From: Bradyrhizobium sp. CCBAU 51765
GTDB lineage: Bacteria > Pseudomonadota > Alphaproteobacteria > Rhizobiales > Xanthobacteraceae
DNA: 64,000 bases
Reading direction: 5' to 3'
Assembly: GCF_015291725.1 (NCBI RefSeq)
Contig: NZ_CP030038.1
Coordinates: 5,569,001 to 5,633,000, forward strand
The stretch's first letter is position 1, and every line of letters begins with the position of its first letter. This document shows, in pieces, positions 20,529-29,584 of the stretch. A program made the position numbers and the translations under genes. The notes under the pieces were generated by a model that did not search any database, was not told the DNA's origin, and saw only the letters and a program-made list of their open reading frames with translations.

Positions 20529-21276
20529 CTGCGTAGCTACCTAGATAAGCTCGACGGACTTCCTGATGGTGCGTGACTTCTGTCGGATTGCCCTGGAAGA
20601 TCAGCTTTCCGTTGGCGAGAACGAGCACACGGCGGGCAAATCTGAAGACCAGGTCCATGTCATGCTCGATCATCAAAACCGCGATATCAGAAGGCAATCT
20701 GTCGATCGCCTCGATGATCTTGGAGGACTCCTCTGACGGCACCCCTGCCGCGGGCTCGTCCAGGAGCAGGACCTTCGGCTCGAGAGCAAGCCCGATTGCC
20801 AGGTCAAGAAGGCGCTGCTGACCGTACGCCAGTTGCGAGACCTGCCTGTCGGCCAGATGTGCGATACCAAGCATTCCAAGGGCCCGCTCCCACTCCAGGC
20901 GAACGTCCGGCCGATCAATCGGGGAGGAAAACATACTTCTCGTGAGCCCCTTCCTCTGCATCACGGCGAGCGCGACGTTCTGTGCGACCGTCAGGCTCTT
21001 GAAGAGCCTCGTAATCTGAAATGTCCGGATCAAGCCGGCATCGACGCGATCGGAAATCGGTAGCGCGGTCACATCAACACCGGCGAGGTGTACGGCGCCT
21101 TGTGAAGGGGTCAAGTCACCGGAGATAACGTTGACGAGCGTGGTCTTGCCCGCGCCGTTCGGGCCAATCAATGCGACCCTTTCTCCCTTCCCGATACTGA
21201 ATGAGATATCATCGTTGACCCTCATCCCGCCGAAGGACATCGAAACATTTCGCAGTTCAAGCAGGGACTGGCTCAC
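20509..21276 (-). CDS. Liv-type ABC transporter ATP-binding protein (LivG-like)
   Basis: 255 residues from a GTG start that overlaps the stop of the upstream permease (GTGA), so coupled translation is likely. Walker A GPNGAGKTT, signature LAYGQQRLLDLAIGLA (LivG-type LAYGQ) and Walker B VLLLDEPAAG are present. An upstream extension of the frame to 21393 lacks similarity to the family and lies within the permease gene, so it was not used. Pairs with the ATPase at 19815. Confidence 0.9.
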   Translation of the reverse strand: MSQSLLELRNVSMSFGGMRVNDDISFSIGKGERVALIGPNGAGKTTLVNVISGDLTPSQGAVHLAGVDVTALPISDRVDAGLIRTFQITRLFKSLTVAQNVALAVMQRKGLTRSMFSSPIDRPDVRLEWERALGMLGIAHLADRQVSQLAYGQQRLLDLAIGLALEPKVLLLDEPAAGVPSEESSKIIEAIDRLPSDIAVLMIEHDMDLVFRFARRVLVLANGKLIFQGNPTEVTHHQEVRRAYLGSYADARHAS

Positions 21277-22277
21277 GGGCGCCTCCTCAGCAGCGACGCG
21301 GCGCGACCAGCAAGCAGGCCCCCCAAGGATACCAGGCCTTTGGGGGCGAACAACACGACCGCAATCAGCAACGCACCGACCATGGTCATCCAATGGAATG
21401 GATTCGCAGCCGAGACATAGTGCTCGAACACCTGGAAGACGATGGATCCGATCAGCGCGCCCCAGAGACTGCCTGCGCCACCCAGGACCAGCATGACGAG
21501 AGCCTCAGCCGACCGCTCAAATCCGACGCTATCCAGTCCCACGACGCCCGTATTGATGGCGTTGAGAGCTCCACCAATTCCGCCAACAACTCCCGACACG
21601 CCATACATCAGCACGAGCCGGGGATACACGCGGGCGCCGATCATCCGTGCCCGAAGGCTGTCATCCTTGATTGCCTGACAGAGAAGGCCGAAGGGAGAGT
21701 GCACGATTCGAAGCAGCACCACGAACACGACCATGAGCACCGCAACGGAGAAGACGTAGCCGGTGCGACCGTACATGTCGAACGCATAGACCCCGAAGAG
21801 TCGTCCAGGCGAAATGCCGGACAAGCCGTCGCTTCCGCCCGTCAGGCTCGACAGTTTGTTGGCCAGCGCCGCGATGAGCTGTCCGACGGCAATGGATAGC
21901 ACGAGCTGTGGGAGACCCTTGAACCTCGTGACAAGGAGCCCTGAGACCAGCCCCATCACGGCACCGGCCACTGCCCCCACGAGCAACAACAGCAGGGGGT
22001 CGGAATGTCCGGCAAGGCAGGCGTTGCCCACGACATAGGCGCTCACACCGTAGATCGCCGCATGCCCCAGGGTGGCGACACCGCAATATCCAGTGACCAG
22101 ATCGAGCGACAGCACCAGAAGCGTGATGCTGATCAGTCGCGTCAGAAACGCGAGGTCATCAGGAAAAAGCGTGTAGCCGAGCGCTCCGAGCGCCAGCGTG
22201 ATTGCGACAGCGCGCAGCTCGAGCGGGACGGAGAAACGAGGCGCGCTCATGCCATCGACCATGATTCGATCGGTCAC
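21273..22277 (-). CDS. Liv-type ABC transporter permease (LivM-like)
   Basis: 334 residues from the GTG at 22277, chosen because GGAG lies eight nt upstream and the preceding stop is only one base away. About eight to ten hydrophobic helices. The motif GYCGVATLGHAAIYGVSAYV near the N-terminus and GGAGSLWGALIGSIVFQ near the C-terminus are typical of LivM permeases. Functions with the LivH-like permease upstream and both ATPases downstream. Confidence 0.88.
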   Translation of the reverse strand: MTDRIMVDGMSAPRFSVPLELRAVAITLALGALGYTLFPDDLAFLTRLISITLLVLSLDLVTGYCGVATLGHAAIYGVSAYVVGNACLAGHSDPLLLLLVGAVAGAVMGLVSGLLVTRFKGLPQLVLSIAVGQLIAALANKLSSLTGGSDGLSGISPGRLFGVYAFDMYGRTGYVFSVAVLMVVFVVLLRIVHSPFGLLCQAIKDDSLRARMIGARVYPRLVLMYGVSGVVGGIGGALNAINTGVVGLDSVGFERSAEALVMLVLGGAGSLWGALIGSIVFQVFEHYVSAANPFHWMTMVGALLIAVVLFAPKGLVSLGGLLAGRAASLLRRRP

Positions 22278-22278
22278 G

Positions 22279-23148
22279 TCAGTGTCTCCTGCCCAAAAGG
22301 CCGTTCGGAAACAGAAATACGACCAGGATGACCGCAAGATAGAAGAAGAACTCACCATATTCGGGTGCGAGGTACTTGCCGGTCGTGTCCGCAAGGCCAA
22401 GCAATATCGATGCCGCCACGGCGCCTGGGATCGATCCCGCCCCGCCGACCGAGACGACGACAAGGAATGTCACCATGTATCTGAGTGCGTAAAAAGGTTC
22501 GACGGGCAACAGTTCGGCGCCCACCACGCCCCCGAACGCCGCCAGGCCGACCGCAAGCGCGAAGGTCGCGGAAAAAAGGATCTGCGTCTTGATTCCGAGC
22601 GACTCGGCCATGTCACCGTTGTCGACCGCGGCACGCAGCCGGATCCCGAACTCGGTGCGGTCGATCAGTAGCCAGAGCAAGCCCGCGGTGCACACTCCGC
22701 AAATCATCACGAAAATCCGATGAGCTGGGATCATTCGGAAGCCGAGATCGACGGGACCGCTCAGCAGCGAAGGCAGCGGAATGGATTTGGTTGTCGGGCC
22801 AAGAATGTAGTTGGCAACGCCGATGATGACGAACGCAATGCCGATCGTGAGCAAAATCTGGGTCAGCTCATCGGACTTGCGATAAATCCGGCGGTAGAGA
22901 AGAAACTCGAGCGGAAAGGCGATCGCGATGGTGCCGAGGACCGCCAGGACAATCGCGAGCGGATATCCAACTCCTGCGCTCTTGAGCGCAAAAGACGCGA
23001 GATATCCCCCGATCATCGCAAATGCGCCATGAGCAAGGTTCACGACCCTCATCAGGCCCATCATGATGGACAGCCCGATGGAGATGATGAAAAGCACCAT
23101 GCCGTACGAAAGGGCATCCAGCCCGATGCTGAGAGCCGTCCACGCCAT
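22279..23148 (-). CDS. Liv-type ABC transporter permease (LivH-like)
   Basis: 289 residues with about eight membrane helices. LSIMMGLMRVVNLAHGAFAMIGGYLA (residues about 26-51, quoted only as landmarks LSIMMGLMRVVNLAHG and AFAMIGGYLA) is the LivH hallmark, and VSVGGAGSIPGAVAASILLG lies near the C-terminus. The ATG overlaps the TAA of the upstream broken amidohydrolase (TAATG), so its translation may depend on that remnant being read. Confidence 0.88.
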   Translation of the reverse strand: MAWTALSIGLDALSYGMVLFIISIGLSIMMGLMRVVNLAHGAFAMIGGYLASFALKSAGVGYPLAIVLAVLGTIAIAFPLEFLLYRRIYRKSDELTQILLTIGIAFVIIGVANYILGPTTKSIPLPSLLSGPVDLGFRMIPAHRIFVMICGVCTAGLLWLLIDRTEFGIRLRAAVDNGDMAESLGIKTQILFSATFALAVGLAAFGGVVGAELLPVEPFYALRYMVTFLVVVSVGGAGSIPGAVAASILLGLADTTGKYLAPEYGEFFFYLAVILVVFLFPNGLLGRRH

Positions 23149-23516
23149 TAGTTGAATACTTCCGCGGCTTTGAAATGTTGCGCCCCCAACGCGTCATGCT
23201 GAATGGTCCCGCGGACCACCGTCATCAAGGTCTTGACCGACCGCAGGTCGACGGACGAGTCGAACAGGTCCCGTTCCAAGGCGATCAGGCCCGCGGCGCT
23301 ACCGGCGCGGAGAGCGCTGTGGGCGTCCGTCAAGCCGGGTATCACAGTTGCTCCGCGCAGATCGACGGTGACATGTGCGGAGCGGGCCTCGTCCTGAACG
23401 CCGGCAGAAAGAATGGCGCCATTTTGCGTCACCAGCGTATCAGCCGGAATCCGGTCGTTGGCATCGCGATAGATGCAACCATTGACGAAGCGAATAGACT
23501 GCAACCGACCACTCAT
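23148..23516 (-). pseudogene. Amidohydrolase reduced to 122 residues by an internal in-frame deletion
   Basis: The frame starts MSGRLQSIRFVNG after a good GGAG-rich leader. It has the usual N-terminal beta-sandwich of a YtcJ/imidazolonepropionase-like amidohydrolase, reaching VDLRGATVIPGLTDAHS, where the first metal-binding H-x-H should be. It then jumps directly to a family C-terminus (AGLIALERDLF ... KTLMTVVRGTIQHDA). About 400 residues of the catalytic barrel, including all other metal ligands, are gone, yet the frame stays open and its TAA overlaps the livH-like ATG. It cannot be a hydrolase; it may survive because its translation feeds the permease gene. Confidence 0.75.
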
Positions 23517-23581
23517 TCCGGGCCCCTCTCCGACACGTTGAAGCGATTGCTCGCGAGATTCTACTTCGCGAGCGATTCGCT

Positions 23582-24757
23582 CTAGTTCTTCGCCAGACCC
23601 CAGTCCGGCTGCGCATCGAACGTTTGCAGTTCCTTGTTGAGGAACTTGCCGTCCTGCTTCACGACTTCGCGCAGATAGACGTTCTGACGAATATGTCGGG
23701 TATCCGGGTCGATCGACACGGGTCCGCGCGGACTGACCCATTTCATGCCCTTCACGGCCGCAAGGGCCTTGTCCGGATCCTTTTGACCGTTCGTGGCCTC
23801 GACCATCTTGTAAATGAGCCGAGCACCGTCATAGGCCGCGACCGACGCCATGGTGATGTCGTCAGGCTTGGCGCCAGCCTTGACCATATCGGCCAGGAAG
23901 GTCTTGTTCTCTGGAGAGTCGTGCGAGACCGCGTAGTGGTAAGTCGACAAGATGCCTTCGCCGCTGTCACCAATATTCGGAAGATCGGGCTCGGTCACGA
24001 CATCACCCGTGGACAACAACTTCACGCCGGACGCTTTCAGTCCGTTGTCGATATAGGCCTTGACGAACCCCAGGGTTGGTGGACCGGCCGGCAAGAACGT
24101 GAAGATCATGTCTGCGCCGGAATCCTTGATCCTTTGCATGATTGGGCCGAAGTCGGTCGTATTGAGCGGCATCCTGACCGATTGGACGATGGTGCCTCCA
24201 TCTGCCTCGAACGTCTTCTTGAAGGCGGCTTCGGCATCGATGCCGGGGCCGTAATCGCTGACGGCGATCGCCACCTTCTTGGCGGCTCTGGCCTTCGCCA
24301 CCTTTGCCGCGGGGACCGTGTTCTGCCACATCGTAAAGGACGTCCGCACGATGTAGGGGCTCTTCTCGACGATCGCGGACGTCGCGGCGTTCATGACGAT
24401 CATAGGTACCTTCGCTTCCTCAAGAAGTGGAGCGACGGCCAGGGCGTCCGGAGTGAAGTACAGTCCCGCGATGTATTGAACCTTCTCCTTGACGATCAAC
24501 TCCTGAGCCAATGATTTCGACTTGGCAGGGTTCGGCGATTCTTCGTCGCGATAGACAAACTCGATCTGATGATCGCCGACTTTCGATCCATGCTTGGCCA
24601 CCCAGGCGTCAATGCCGTATTTGAAGTTCTGGCCGAACAAGGCATACGGACCGGACATGGTGCCAATGATCCCCACCTTGATCGTGTCGCACTGCGCCGG
24701 CGAGATCCAGGCAGTGGCAATCGCGACGGCCCCAACAAGTCCAAACCTCAAGCTCAT
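23582..24757 (-). CDS. Liv-type periplasmic substrate-binding protein
   Basis: 391 residues from the ATG at 24757, the one that gives a signal peptide (MSLRFGLVGAVAIATAW, cleavage near AQC). The mature protein begins DTIKVGIIGTMSGPYALFG, typical of type 1 periplasmic-binding proteins of the LivJ class. Captures the substrate for the permease and ATPase genes downstream. It sits 31 nt behind the glutamine-synthetase-like gene and 65 nt ahead of the broken amidohydrolase. Confidence 0.9.
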   Translation of the reverse strand: MSLRFGLVGAVAIATAWISPAQCDTIKVGIIGTMSGPYALFGQNFKYGIDAWVAKHGSKVGDHQIEFVYRDEESPNPAKSKSLAQELIVKEKVQYIAGLYFTPDALAVAPLLEEAKVPMIVMNAATSAIVEKSPYIVRTSFTMWQNTVPAAKVAKARAAKKVAIAVSDYGPGIDAEAAFKKTFEADGGTIVQSVRMPLNTTDFGPIMQRIKDSGADMIFTFLPAGPPTLGFVKAYIDNGLKASGVKLLSTGDVVTEPDLPNIGDSGEGILSTYHYAVSHDSPENKTFLADMVKAGAKPDDITMASVAAYDGARLIYKMVEATNGQKDPDKALAAVKGMKWVSPRGPVSIDPDTRHIRQNVYLREVVKQDGKFLNKELQTFDAQPDWGLAKN

Positions 24758-24788
24758 ATCTCTCTTCTCCCGCTTCGGTGATGCTGCT

Positions 24789-26237
24789 TCAGAACATTTC
24801 GAAATATTCTCGTTGCTCCCACTCGGTGACCGTCGATTGGAAGCGCTCGATTTCCGCGTTCTTGATGAAAACGTAGTAGTCGACGAATTTCTCTCCCAGA
24901 GCCTCGCGGAAGAAGGGGTCATCGCGCAACGCGAACACCGCCTCGCGCAAGGAGGTCGGTAGGAGGTTTGCCTTGGTTTCGTAGGGAGTGTCCGCCGACG
25001 GACCGGCATCGAGCTGGCGATCAATGCCGTTGAGGCCGGCGAGAATCTGCGACGCCATGTACAGATAGGGGTTTGCGGCCGGCTCGCCGATCCTGTTTTC
25101 GAGCCGGGTGGCTTTATCGTCGGGACCGCCCAGCACGCGGATCATGACGCCCCTGTTGTCGCGTCCCCAGATCGCCCGATCCGGAGCCAGCGAATAGGAA
25201 CGGTAGCGCTTGTAGCCATTGATCGTCGGCGTCGAGAAGACCGCGGATGCCCTGGCATGCTCCAGCAGCCCGGCCATATAGTGCTTGCCAAGTTTCGACA
25301 GACCGGCCGGTTCGCTCGTCATGAACGCGTTGGCGCCGTCCTTCCGGGAGACCAGCGATTGATGAAGGTGCCATCCCGATGACATCACGTTCGGTATCCG
25401 CGGCCGGCACATGAAGGTCGCGTGATAGCCGTGGCGGTTGCAGATCTGCTTCACGGCCGTACGAAACAGCACCATGGTGTCCGCCGGCTCAATGCCGACG
25501 GTGGGCTGAAACACGAACTCGCACTGACTCGGCCCGTACTCCACCTCGATCGACCGAAGCGGCAGGCCCAGCGCCACGATGTTTTGCCTGATCAGCTCGA
25601 GCGCAGGCTCCATCTGGTCATAGCGTTGCTCCGTCAGGTACTGATAGCCCTGCGACAGCAGGCTGACCTCCGGAGGCTCACCTGGTTGGCCGGGACTGCC
25701 GGCGTCCCCCGGAGTCAGTCGGGCATTCTCGACTTTGAAGATGTGGCATTCGACCTCAAGGCCCGCTTTGAAGTCATAGCCCCGGTCTTTGAGCTGCCCC
25801 AGCACGGATTGGTAGAGGCCCCTGGAGGCGAAGGGCACGGGTCGCCCGTCGGAGAAGTAGAGGTCGCAAAGCACCCACCCGGTTTTTGGTGCCCAGGGGA
25901 GAACCTTGAAGGTGGTGGGATCGGCGACCATCATGATGTCGCCTCCCCCCTGCATCTCGTGCATCCCGAACCCGCCGCCGGCGGTGAAGACAGGAAACAC
26001 CGTGCGGTGAGAGGTATCTTTCGCGAGCAATGTCGTCGTTATCGAGCAGCCGCTCTCGATCGACGAGAGCGCCTCGGAAGCGACCAGCGCCTTGCCGCGC
26101 AAGATGCCGTGCTGGTCCGGAAAGGAGAGCCGGATCGTATGCAACTCCTGCTCCGCCGCCATCCGCCGCATGCGGATGGCAGCCTCCTTCTGTTCGGCCG
26201 ACCAGAGACCGTGCTTTTCGACGAAACTCAACGACAT
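24789..26237 (-). CDS. Glutamine-synthetase-like gamma-glutamyl ligase
   Basis: 482 residues with all recognisable catalytic blocks of type I glutamine synthetase: GLEVECHIF, VEYGPSQCEFVF, SSGWHLHQSL (His-rich ATP/glutamate site), NGYKRYRSYSLAPDRAIWGRDN and TRLENRIGEPAANPYLYMA. The tyrosine loop used for adenylylation of housekeeping GlnA is not evident. In catabolic clusters such proteins often glutamylate amines, for example putrescine, isopropylamine or aniline, to detoxify or activate them. Location between a Rieske oxygenase and an importer supports that role; the amine is unknown. Confidence 0.85.
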   Translation of the reverse strand: MSLSFVEKHGLWSAEQKEAAIRMRRMAAEQELHTIRLSFPDQHGILRGKALVASEALSSIESGCSITTTLLAKDTSHRTVFPVFTAGGGFGMHEMQGGGDIMMVADPTTFKVLPWAPKTGWVLCDLYFSDGRPVPFASRGLYQSVLGQLKDRGYDFKAGLEVECHIFKVENARLTPGDAGSPGQPGEPPEVSLLSQGYQYLTEQRYDQMEPALELIRQNIVALGLPLRSIEVEYGPSQCEFVFQPTVGIEPADTMVLFRTAVKQICNRHGYHATFMCRPRIPNVMSSGWHLHQSLVSRKDGANAFMTSEPAGLSKLGKHYMAGLLEHARASAVFSTPTINGYKRYRSYSLAPDRAIWGRDNRGVMIRVLGGPDDKATRLENRIGEPAANPYLYMASQILAGLNGIDRQLDAGPSADTPYETKANLLPTSLREAVFALRDDPFFREALGEKFVDYYVFIKNAEIERFQSTVTEWEQREYFEMF

Positions 26238-26265
26238 CTCCTTTGCTGAGCTGGGCCGGCCTGGG

Positions 26266-27624
26266 TTATTCGGCGGCGGTCAGGTGAGGCACCTTCTTGG
26301 CGAGCTCGGCGGGCACCGGCGCGGTCCAGGGAGCGCCCCGACGACGCTTGACGTCCACTTCCATCCAGTAGGTTTCCCAGCCCTTCGTCGGACCGATGCC
26401 GTCCATTGTGGCCGGCCCCTGGATGCTGCGCGCGCTGGCAGCGTCGAGGAACAACAGCGGCTTGCCCCCGGCGGCCACCTTCTCGATCTCCTGGCGAAGC
26501 AGCCGGCGGTACTGAATGATCGCCTTGTCGGATTGCCCGAGATGCTCACGCGTCCGGTCCTGAATGGCGCCCATCGACTCCACGGCCCACTGGTCATGGA
26601 CGTTGATGTCCGCGCCCATGCCGGTGTAAGTCTCGGTCGCCTGCTCGTGCGGATCGAAGCCGTAGTCGTTCGACTTGTTCTTGCGCGAGCGGTATTCCGG
26701 CAACTCGTAGAGCTCGAGGCGCTGCGCGCGCATTTTCGCCTTGTCGACGGGCGCGGCGTAGCTGGTGAAGATCGCATACCAATAGCAGTTCTCGTCGTCG
26801 ACGGGCACATGCCACTGGGTAATCGTCATCTCCGTGCTCATCGGAATGACGAACGCATGCGGGAACAGCTGGTTGGTGACGCGAACGTGGGTGCGCTGCT
26901 CGTCGATTTCTCGCAAGGCGATGAGCCGCAGGCCGTATTCAGTGTGCTCGACGTTGATGATCGGCCGGTCGTACTCGCGCAGGACCTTCGTCATGGGCAT
27001 TTCCGAGTCGGCCGACGCACCGCGAAACTGCTTGCCATAGGCTGCCGATGTATCCTCATCCTCGAAGAACCGGTGAAGGAACGAGGCATGAGCCGGGTCG
27101 ATGCCGACTTCCAGGGCCTGCAGCCAATTGCATTCGATCAGGCCCTTGAAGGCGAAGGTGTATTCGCCCGGCGCCGCGAAGCAATCGATCTCCGGAAACG
27201 CCGGCGGCTCGCCTTCACCCAAATACGCCCACAGGATTCCACCCTTCTCCAGGACGGGGTAGGATCGCTGCTTGATGTTTTTGCAGAGCGAGGAGTTTGC
27301 AGGCTCCGCGGGCGTCTCGAGACACTGCCCCGTGGCGTCGAACAGCCACCCGTGGAAGGCGCAGCGCAGGCCACCGTTCTCGAGCCGGCCGAAGGCAAGG
27401 TCGGCGCCCCGGTGCGGGCAGTCGCGATCGAGCAGGCCATAGCGCCCCGTTTCGTCCTTGAACAGAACGAGATTCTCACCGAGAAGCTTGACGGCCTTGA
27501 TGGGGCGTCCCTCCTCGAGTTCGTCGACAAGTGCAGCAGGCTGCCAATACATCCGCATCAGCTTTCCCGCAGGCGCCTTTGGTCCGACGCGGGTAATGAG
27601 GTCGTTCTGCTCTTTGCTCATCAT
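26266..27624 (-). CDS. Rieske-type aromatic ring-hydroxylating oxygenase, alpha subunit
   Basis: 452 residues. The Rieske [2Fe-2S] centre is formed by Cys69-x-His71 and Cys88-x2-His91 (CPHRG ... CAFHG). The mononuclear iron site shows the family pattern in ECNWLQALEVGIDPAHASFLH: Asn166, Asp176, His179, His184. Length and sequence style fit the single-subunit phthalate-type group, and no beta-subunit gene is nearby. Electrons probably come from the ferredoxin (29585) and reductase (29905) encoded divergently. Such enzymes dihydroxylate rings, or N- or O-dealkylate them. Cytoplasmic. Confidence 0.88.
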   Translation of the reverse strand: MMSKEQNDLITRVGPKAPAGKLMRMYWQPAALVDELEEGRPIKAVKLLGENLVLFKDETGRYGLLDRDCPHRGADLAFGRLENGGLRCAFHGWLFDATGQCLETPAEPANSSLCKNIKQRSYPVLEKGGILWAYLGEGEPPAFPEIDCFAAPGEYTFAFKGLIECNWLQALEVGIDPAHASFLHRFFEDEDTSAAYGKQFRGASADSEMPMTKVLREYDRPIINVEHTEYGLRLIALREIDEQRTHVRVTNQLFPHAFVIPMSTEMTITQWHVPVDDENCYWYAIFTSYAAPVDKAKMRAQRLELYELPEYRSRKNKSNDYGFDPHEQATETYTGMGADINVHDQWAVESMGAIQDRTREHLGQSDKAIIQYRRLLRQEIEKVAAGGKPLLFLDAASARSIQGPATMDGIGPTKGWETYWMEVDVKRRRGAPWTAPVPAELAKKVPHLTAAE

Positions 27625-27681
27625 GACTTGGATCTCCTCTCTCCGGCTTCGAGATGCGTCCTCCGGCTATCGGGACGCTGA

Positions 27682-29367
27682 CTAACGCTGAAACACGATC
27701 TTGCCGCCGACAATCGTCAGATCGGCTTTGATGTCTTTGATCTGTTCCTCGGGGACCGTCATGAAGTCCGCCGACAACGCGGTCAGATCCGCGAGTTTTC
27801 CGGCCTCGATCGTCCCCTTCTCGTTCTCTTCGAACATGTAGTGCGATGCCGCGCTGGTATAGAGGCGCAGCGCCTGCTCGCGGCTGACGGCTTCGTTCGC
27901 TCCATAGACGCGTCCGGCGGGATCCTTGCGGGTCACCATGATGTACATGTTGATGAAGGGATTGATCGTGTTCACCGGGAAGTCGGTGCCGGCGCCGAGG
28001 CTGTTCAGCCCCACCTTCTCGATGAGAGTCTTCGTGGGCACAGCCCGATTGGCGACCGCTGCACCCAGGAAGCGCTCGACGGTGGCGGCCTTGTCCCACA
28101 TGAACACGTTCTGGAAGTCGACTCTGACACCGAGGCGCTTCGCGCGCTCCATTTGCTCGGGCACGATCAAGCTGCCATGGATCAGGACGAAACGCCGATC
28201 CTTGATCGATTTTTCCTTGTCGGCCGCTTCGAAGGCATCAAGGACCTGGTCGATGCCCTTGTCGCCGACGGCATGGACACCCACGCGCCAATTGTAGCGA
28301 TTGCAGATGGACACCAACTCCTTGAGACGTTGCGGCGATTGCTGGGCAATGCCGTGATAGTCATCATGCGAGTCTGGATAGGCCTCGCGCATGAGCGCCG
28401 TCTTGAGCGTCATGCCGCCATCGTAAAGGATCTTGATCCCGGCGAACTTCAGCCAGTCATCGCCAAAGCCCGACGAGGCGCCGTTGCCGCGCATGATGGC
28501 CTCCCAGGCCGCGTTCTCGGCGGGAGGCTCCGGGCGCCACATGAGGCCGACCCGTAGCGTTGCTTCACCGGCCTGCGCCACTCGCTGCAGGGCCGCGATG
28601 TCCCTGGGCGAAGTGGCCCCTTCCACGGCGCTGGTGATCCCGAACGAGTTCAGCACAGCTTCCGCAAGCTTGAATTGGCGAAACTCGTCGTCCGCTGTCC
28701 ACTCCGGAACGGCCTTTTCGACGTTTTCGATCGCCGTCTCGACCAGAACGCCGGTCAGCTCGCCGGCACTGTCGCGCTCAAACGATCCGCCGCTTGGGTT
28801 TGGGGTGGCCTTGGTTACGCCGGCCTTCTCGAGCGCCATCGAATTGGCCATCGAGAAGTGGCCAACGGTCCGGAGATAGACCGGATTGTTCGGCGCGACT
28901 CCATCGATCTCCTGACGTGTCAGGTAGCGCTTTTCCGCGAGCTGTGACGGGGGATGCCAGGCGCTTCCGATGATCCACTCGCCCGGCTTCTTCTTCGCCA
29001 CGAACTGCTTGATGCTTGCGAGGGCATCCGCAACAGTCTTGGCGCCGCTCATATTCACGACGTAGTCGGACAGACCGGCGGCCCTGAAATGCGCGTGCGT
29101 GTCGATCAGCCCGGGAACGACAGTCTTGCCCTGCAAGTCGATCGTGCGGGTGCGATTTCCGGCCAACACCTTGATCGTCGCCGTGTCTCCCACGGCCAAG
29201 ATTTTTCCGTCGCGAACGGCAAGCGCTTCCGCAACCTTTGACTGACCGTCCATGGTGAGAATCTTGCCGTTGATCAAGGCAAGCGAGGGAGCATTGGTCT
29301 CCTGCTGCTGGGCAAACGCCGCGCTTGATGTCAGCACCACGCCCACGATCGCCGTCGTCAGCTTCAT
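27682..29367 (-). CDS. Exported YtcJ-type amidohydrolase
   Basis: 561 residues from the ATG at 29367. An N-terminal signal peptide is clear (MKLTTAIVGVVLTSSAAFA followed by QQQ), so the enzyme probably acts in the periplasm. The Amidohydro_3 body has VVPGLIDTHAHF with the H-x-H metal pair (about residues 84-95), later His residues in GVHAVGDKGID and VLIHGS, and the C-terminal beta-sandwich. Some members, such as NfdA, deformylate N-substituted formamides; other amide or carbamate substrates are possible. First gene of the long minus-strand operon, behind a palindromic operator. Paralogous to the cytoplasmic enzyme at 32396. Confidence 0.85.
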   Translation of the reverse strand: MKLTTAIVGVVLTSSAAFAQQQETNAPSLALINGKILTMDGQSKVAEALAVRDGKILAVGDTATIKVLAGNRTRTIDLQGKTVVPGLIDTHAHFRAAGLSDYVVNMSGAKTVADALASIKQFVAKKKPGEWIIGSAWHPPSQLAEKRYLTRQEIDGVAPNNPVYLRTVGHFSMANSMALEKAGVTKATPNPSGGSFERDSAGELTGVLVETAIENVEKAVPEWTADDEFRQFKLAEAVLNSFGITSAVEGATSPRDIAALQRVAQAGEATLRVGLMWRPEPPAENAAWEAIMRGNGASSGFGDDWLKFAGIKILYDGGMTLKTALMREAYPDSHDDYHGIAQQSPQRLKELVSICNRYNWRVGVHAVGDKGIDQVLDAFEAADKEKSIKDRRFVLIHGSLIVPEQMERAKRLGVRVDFQNVFMWDKAATVERFLGAAVANRAVPTKTLIEKVGLNSLGAGTDFPVNTINPFINMYIMVTRKDPAGRVYGANEAVSREQALRLYTSAASHYMFEENEKGTIEAGKLADLTALSADFMTVPEEQIKDIKADLTIVGGKIVFQR

Positions 29368-29381
29368 TGCGCTCTTCCTAT

Positions 29382-29400
29382 TTGTTCGGTAGTCGAACAA
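29382..29400. promoter_or_regulatory. Palindromic operator 1 (upstream of the exported amidohydrolase operon)
   Basis: TTGTTCGGTAGTCGAACAA is a perfect 7-bp inverted repeat around a 5-nt spacer, 15 bp before the amidohydrolase start. Its reverse complement differs by one base from operator 3 at 34105. Proposed binding site of the IclR protein encoded at 31204. Confidence 0.7.
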
Positions 29401-29545
29401 CGGTTCGATTTCTTTCAGAATGACTCCAATGTGACGAGCGAGCAAGCAAAATATTTCCGCAAACTGTGCCTAAGGGAACCGCAGACGGGCAACCGGATCG
29501 ATGTTGAGGAGCTCGCAGGAATTGGTATAACCGTTTAACGAACTT

Positions 29546-29564
29546 ATGTTCTTAGACCGAACAG
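29546..29564. promoter_or_regulatory. Palindromic operator 2 (upstream of the ferredoxin-reductase-IclR operon)
   Basis: ATGTTCTTAGACCGAACAG keeps the TGTTC ... CGAACA arms and spacing of operators 1 and 3, with one arm mismatch. It ends 20 bp before the ferredoxin ATG, so a bound repressor would block that promoter or its start site. Confidence 0.6.
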
Positions 29565-29584
29565 ATACAGAGAACGGAGGTCGG

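Noticed and set aside
29540..29551. Alternative palindrome CGAAC-TTAT-GTTC overlapping operator 2
   Set aside because: Shorter and not repeated at the other two promoters, so the TGTTC-N-CGAACA reading is preferred.
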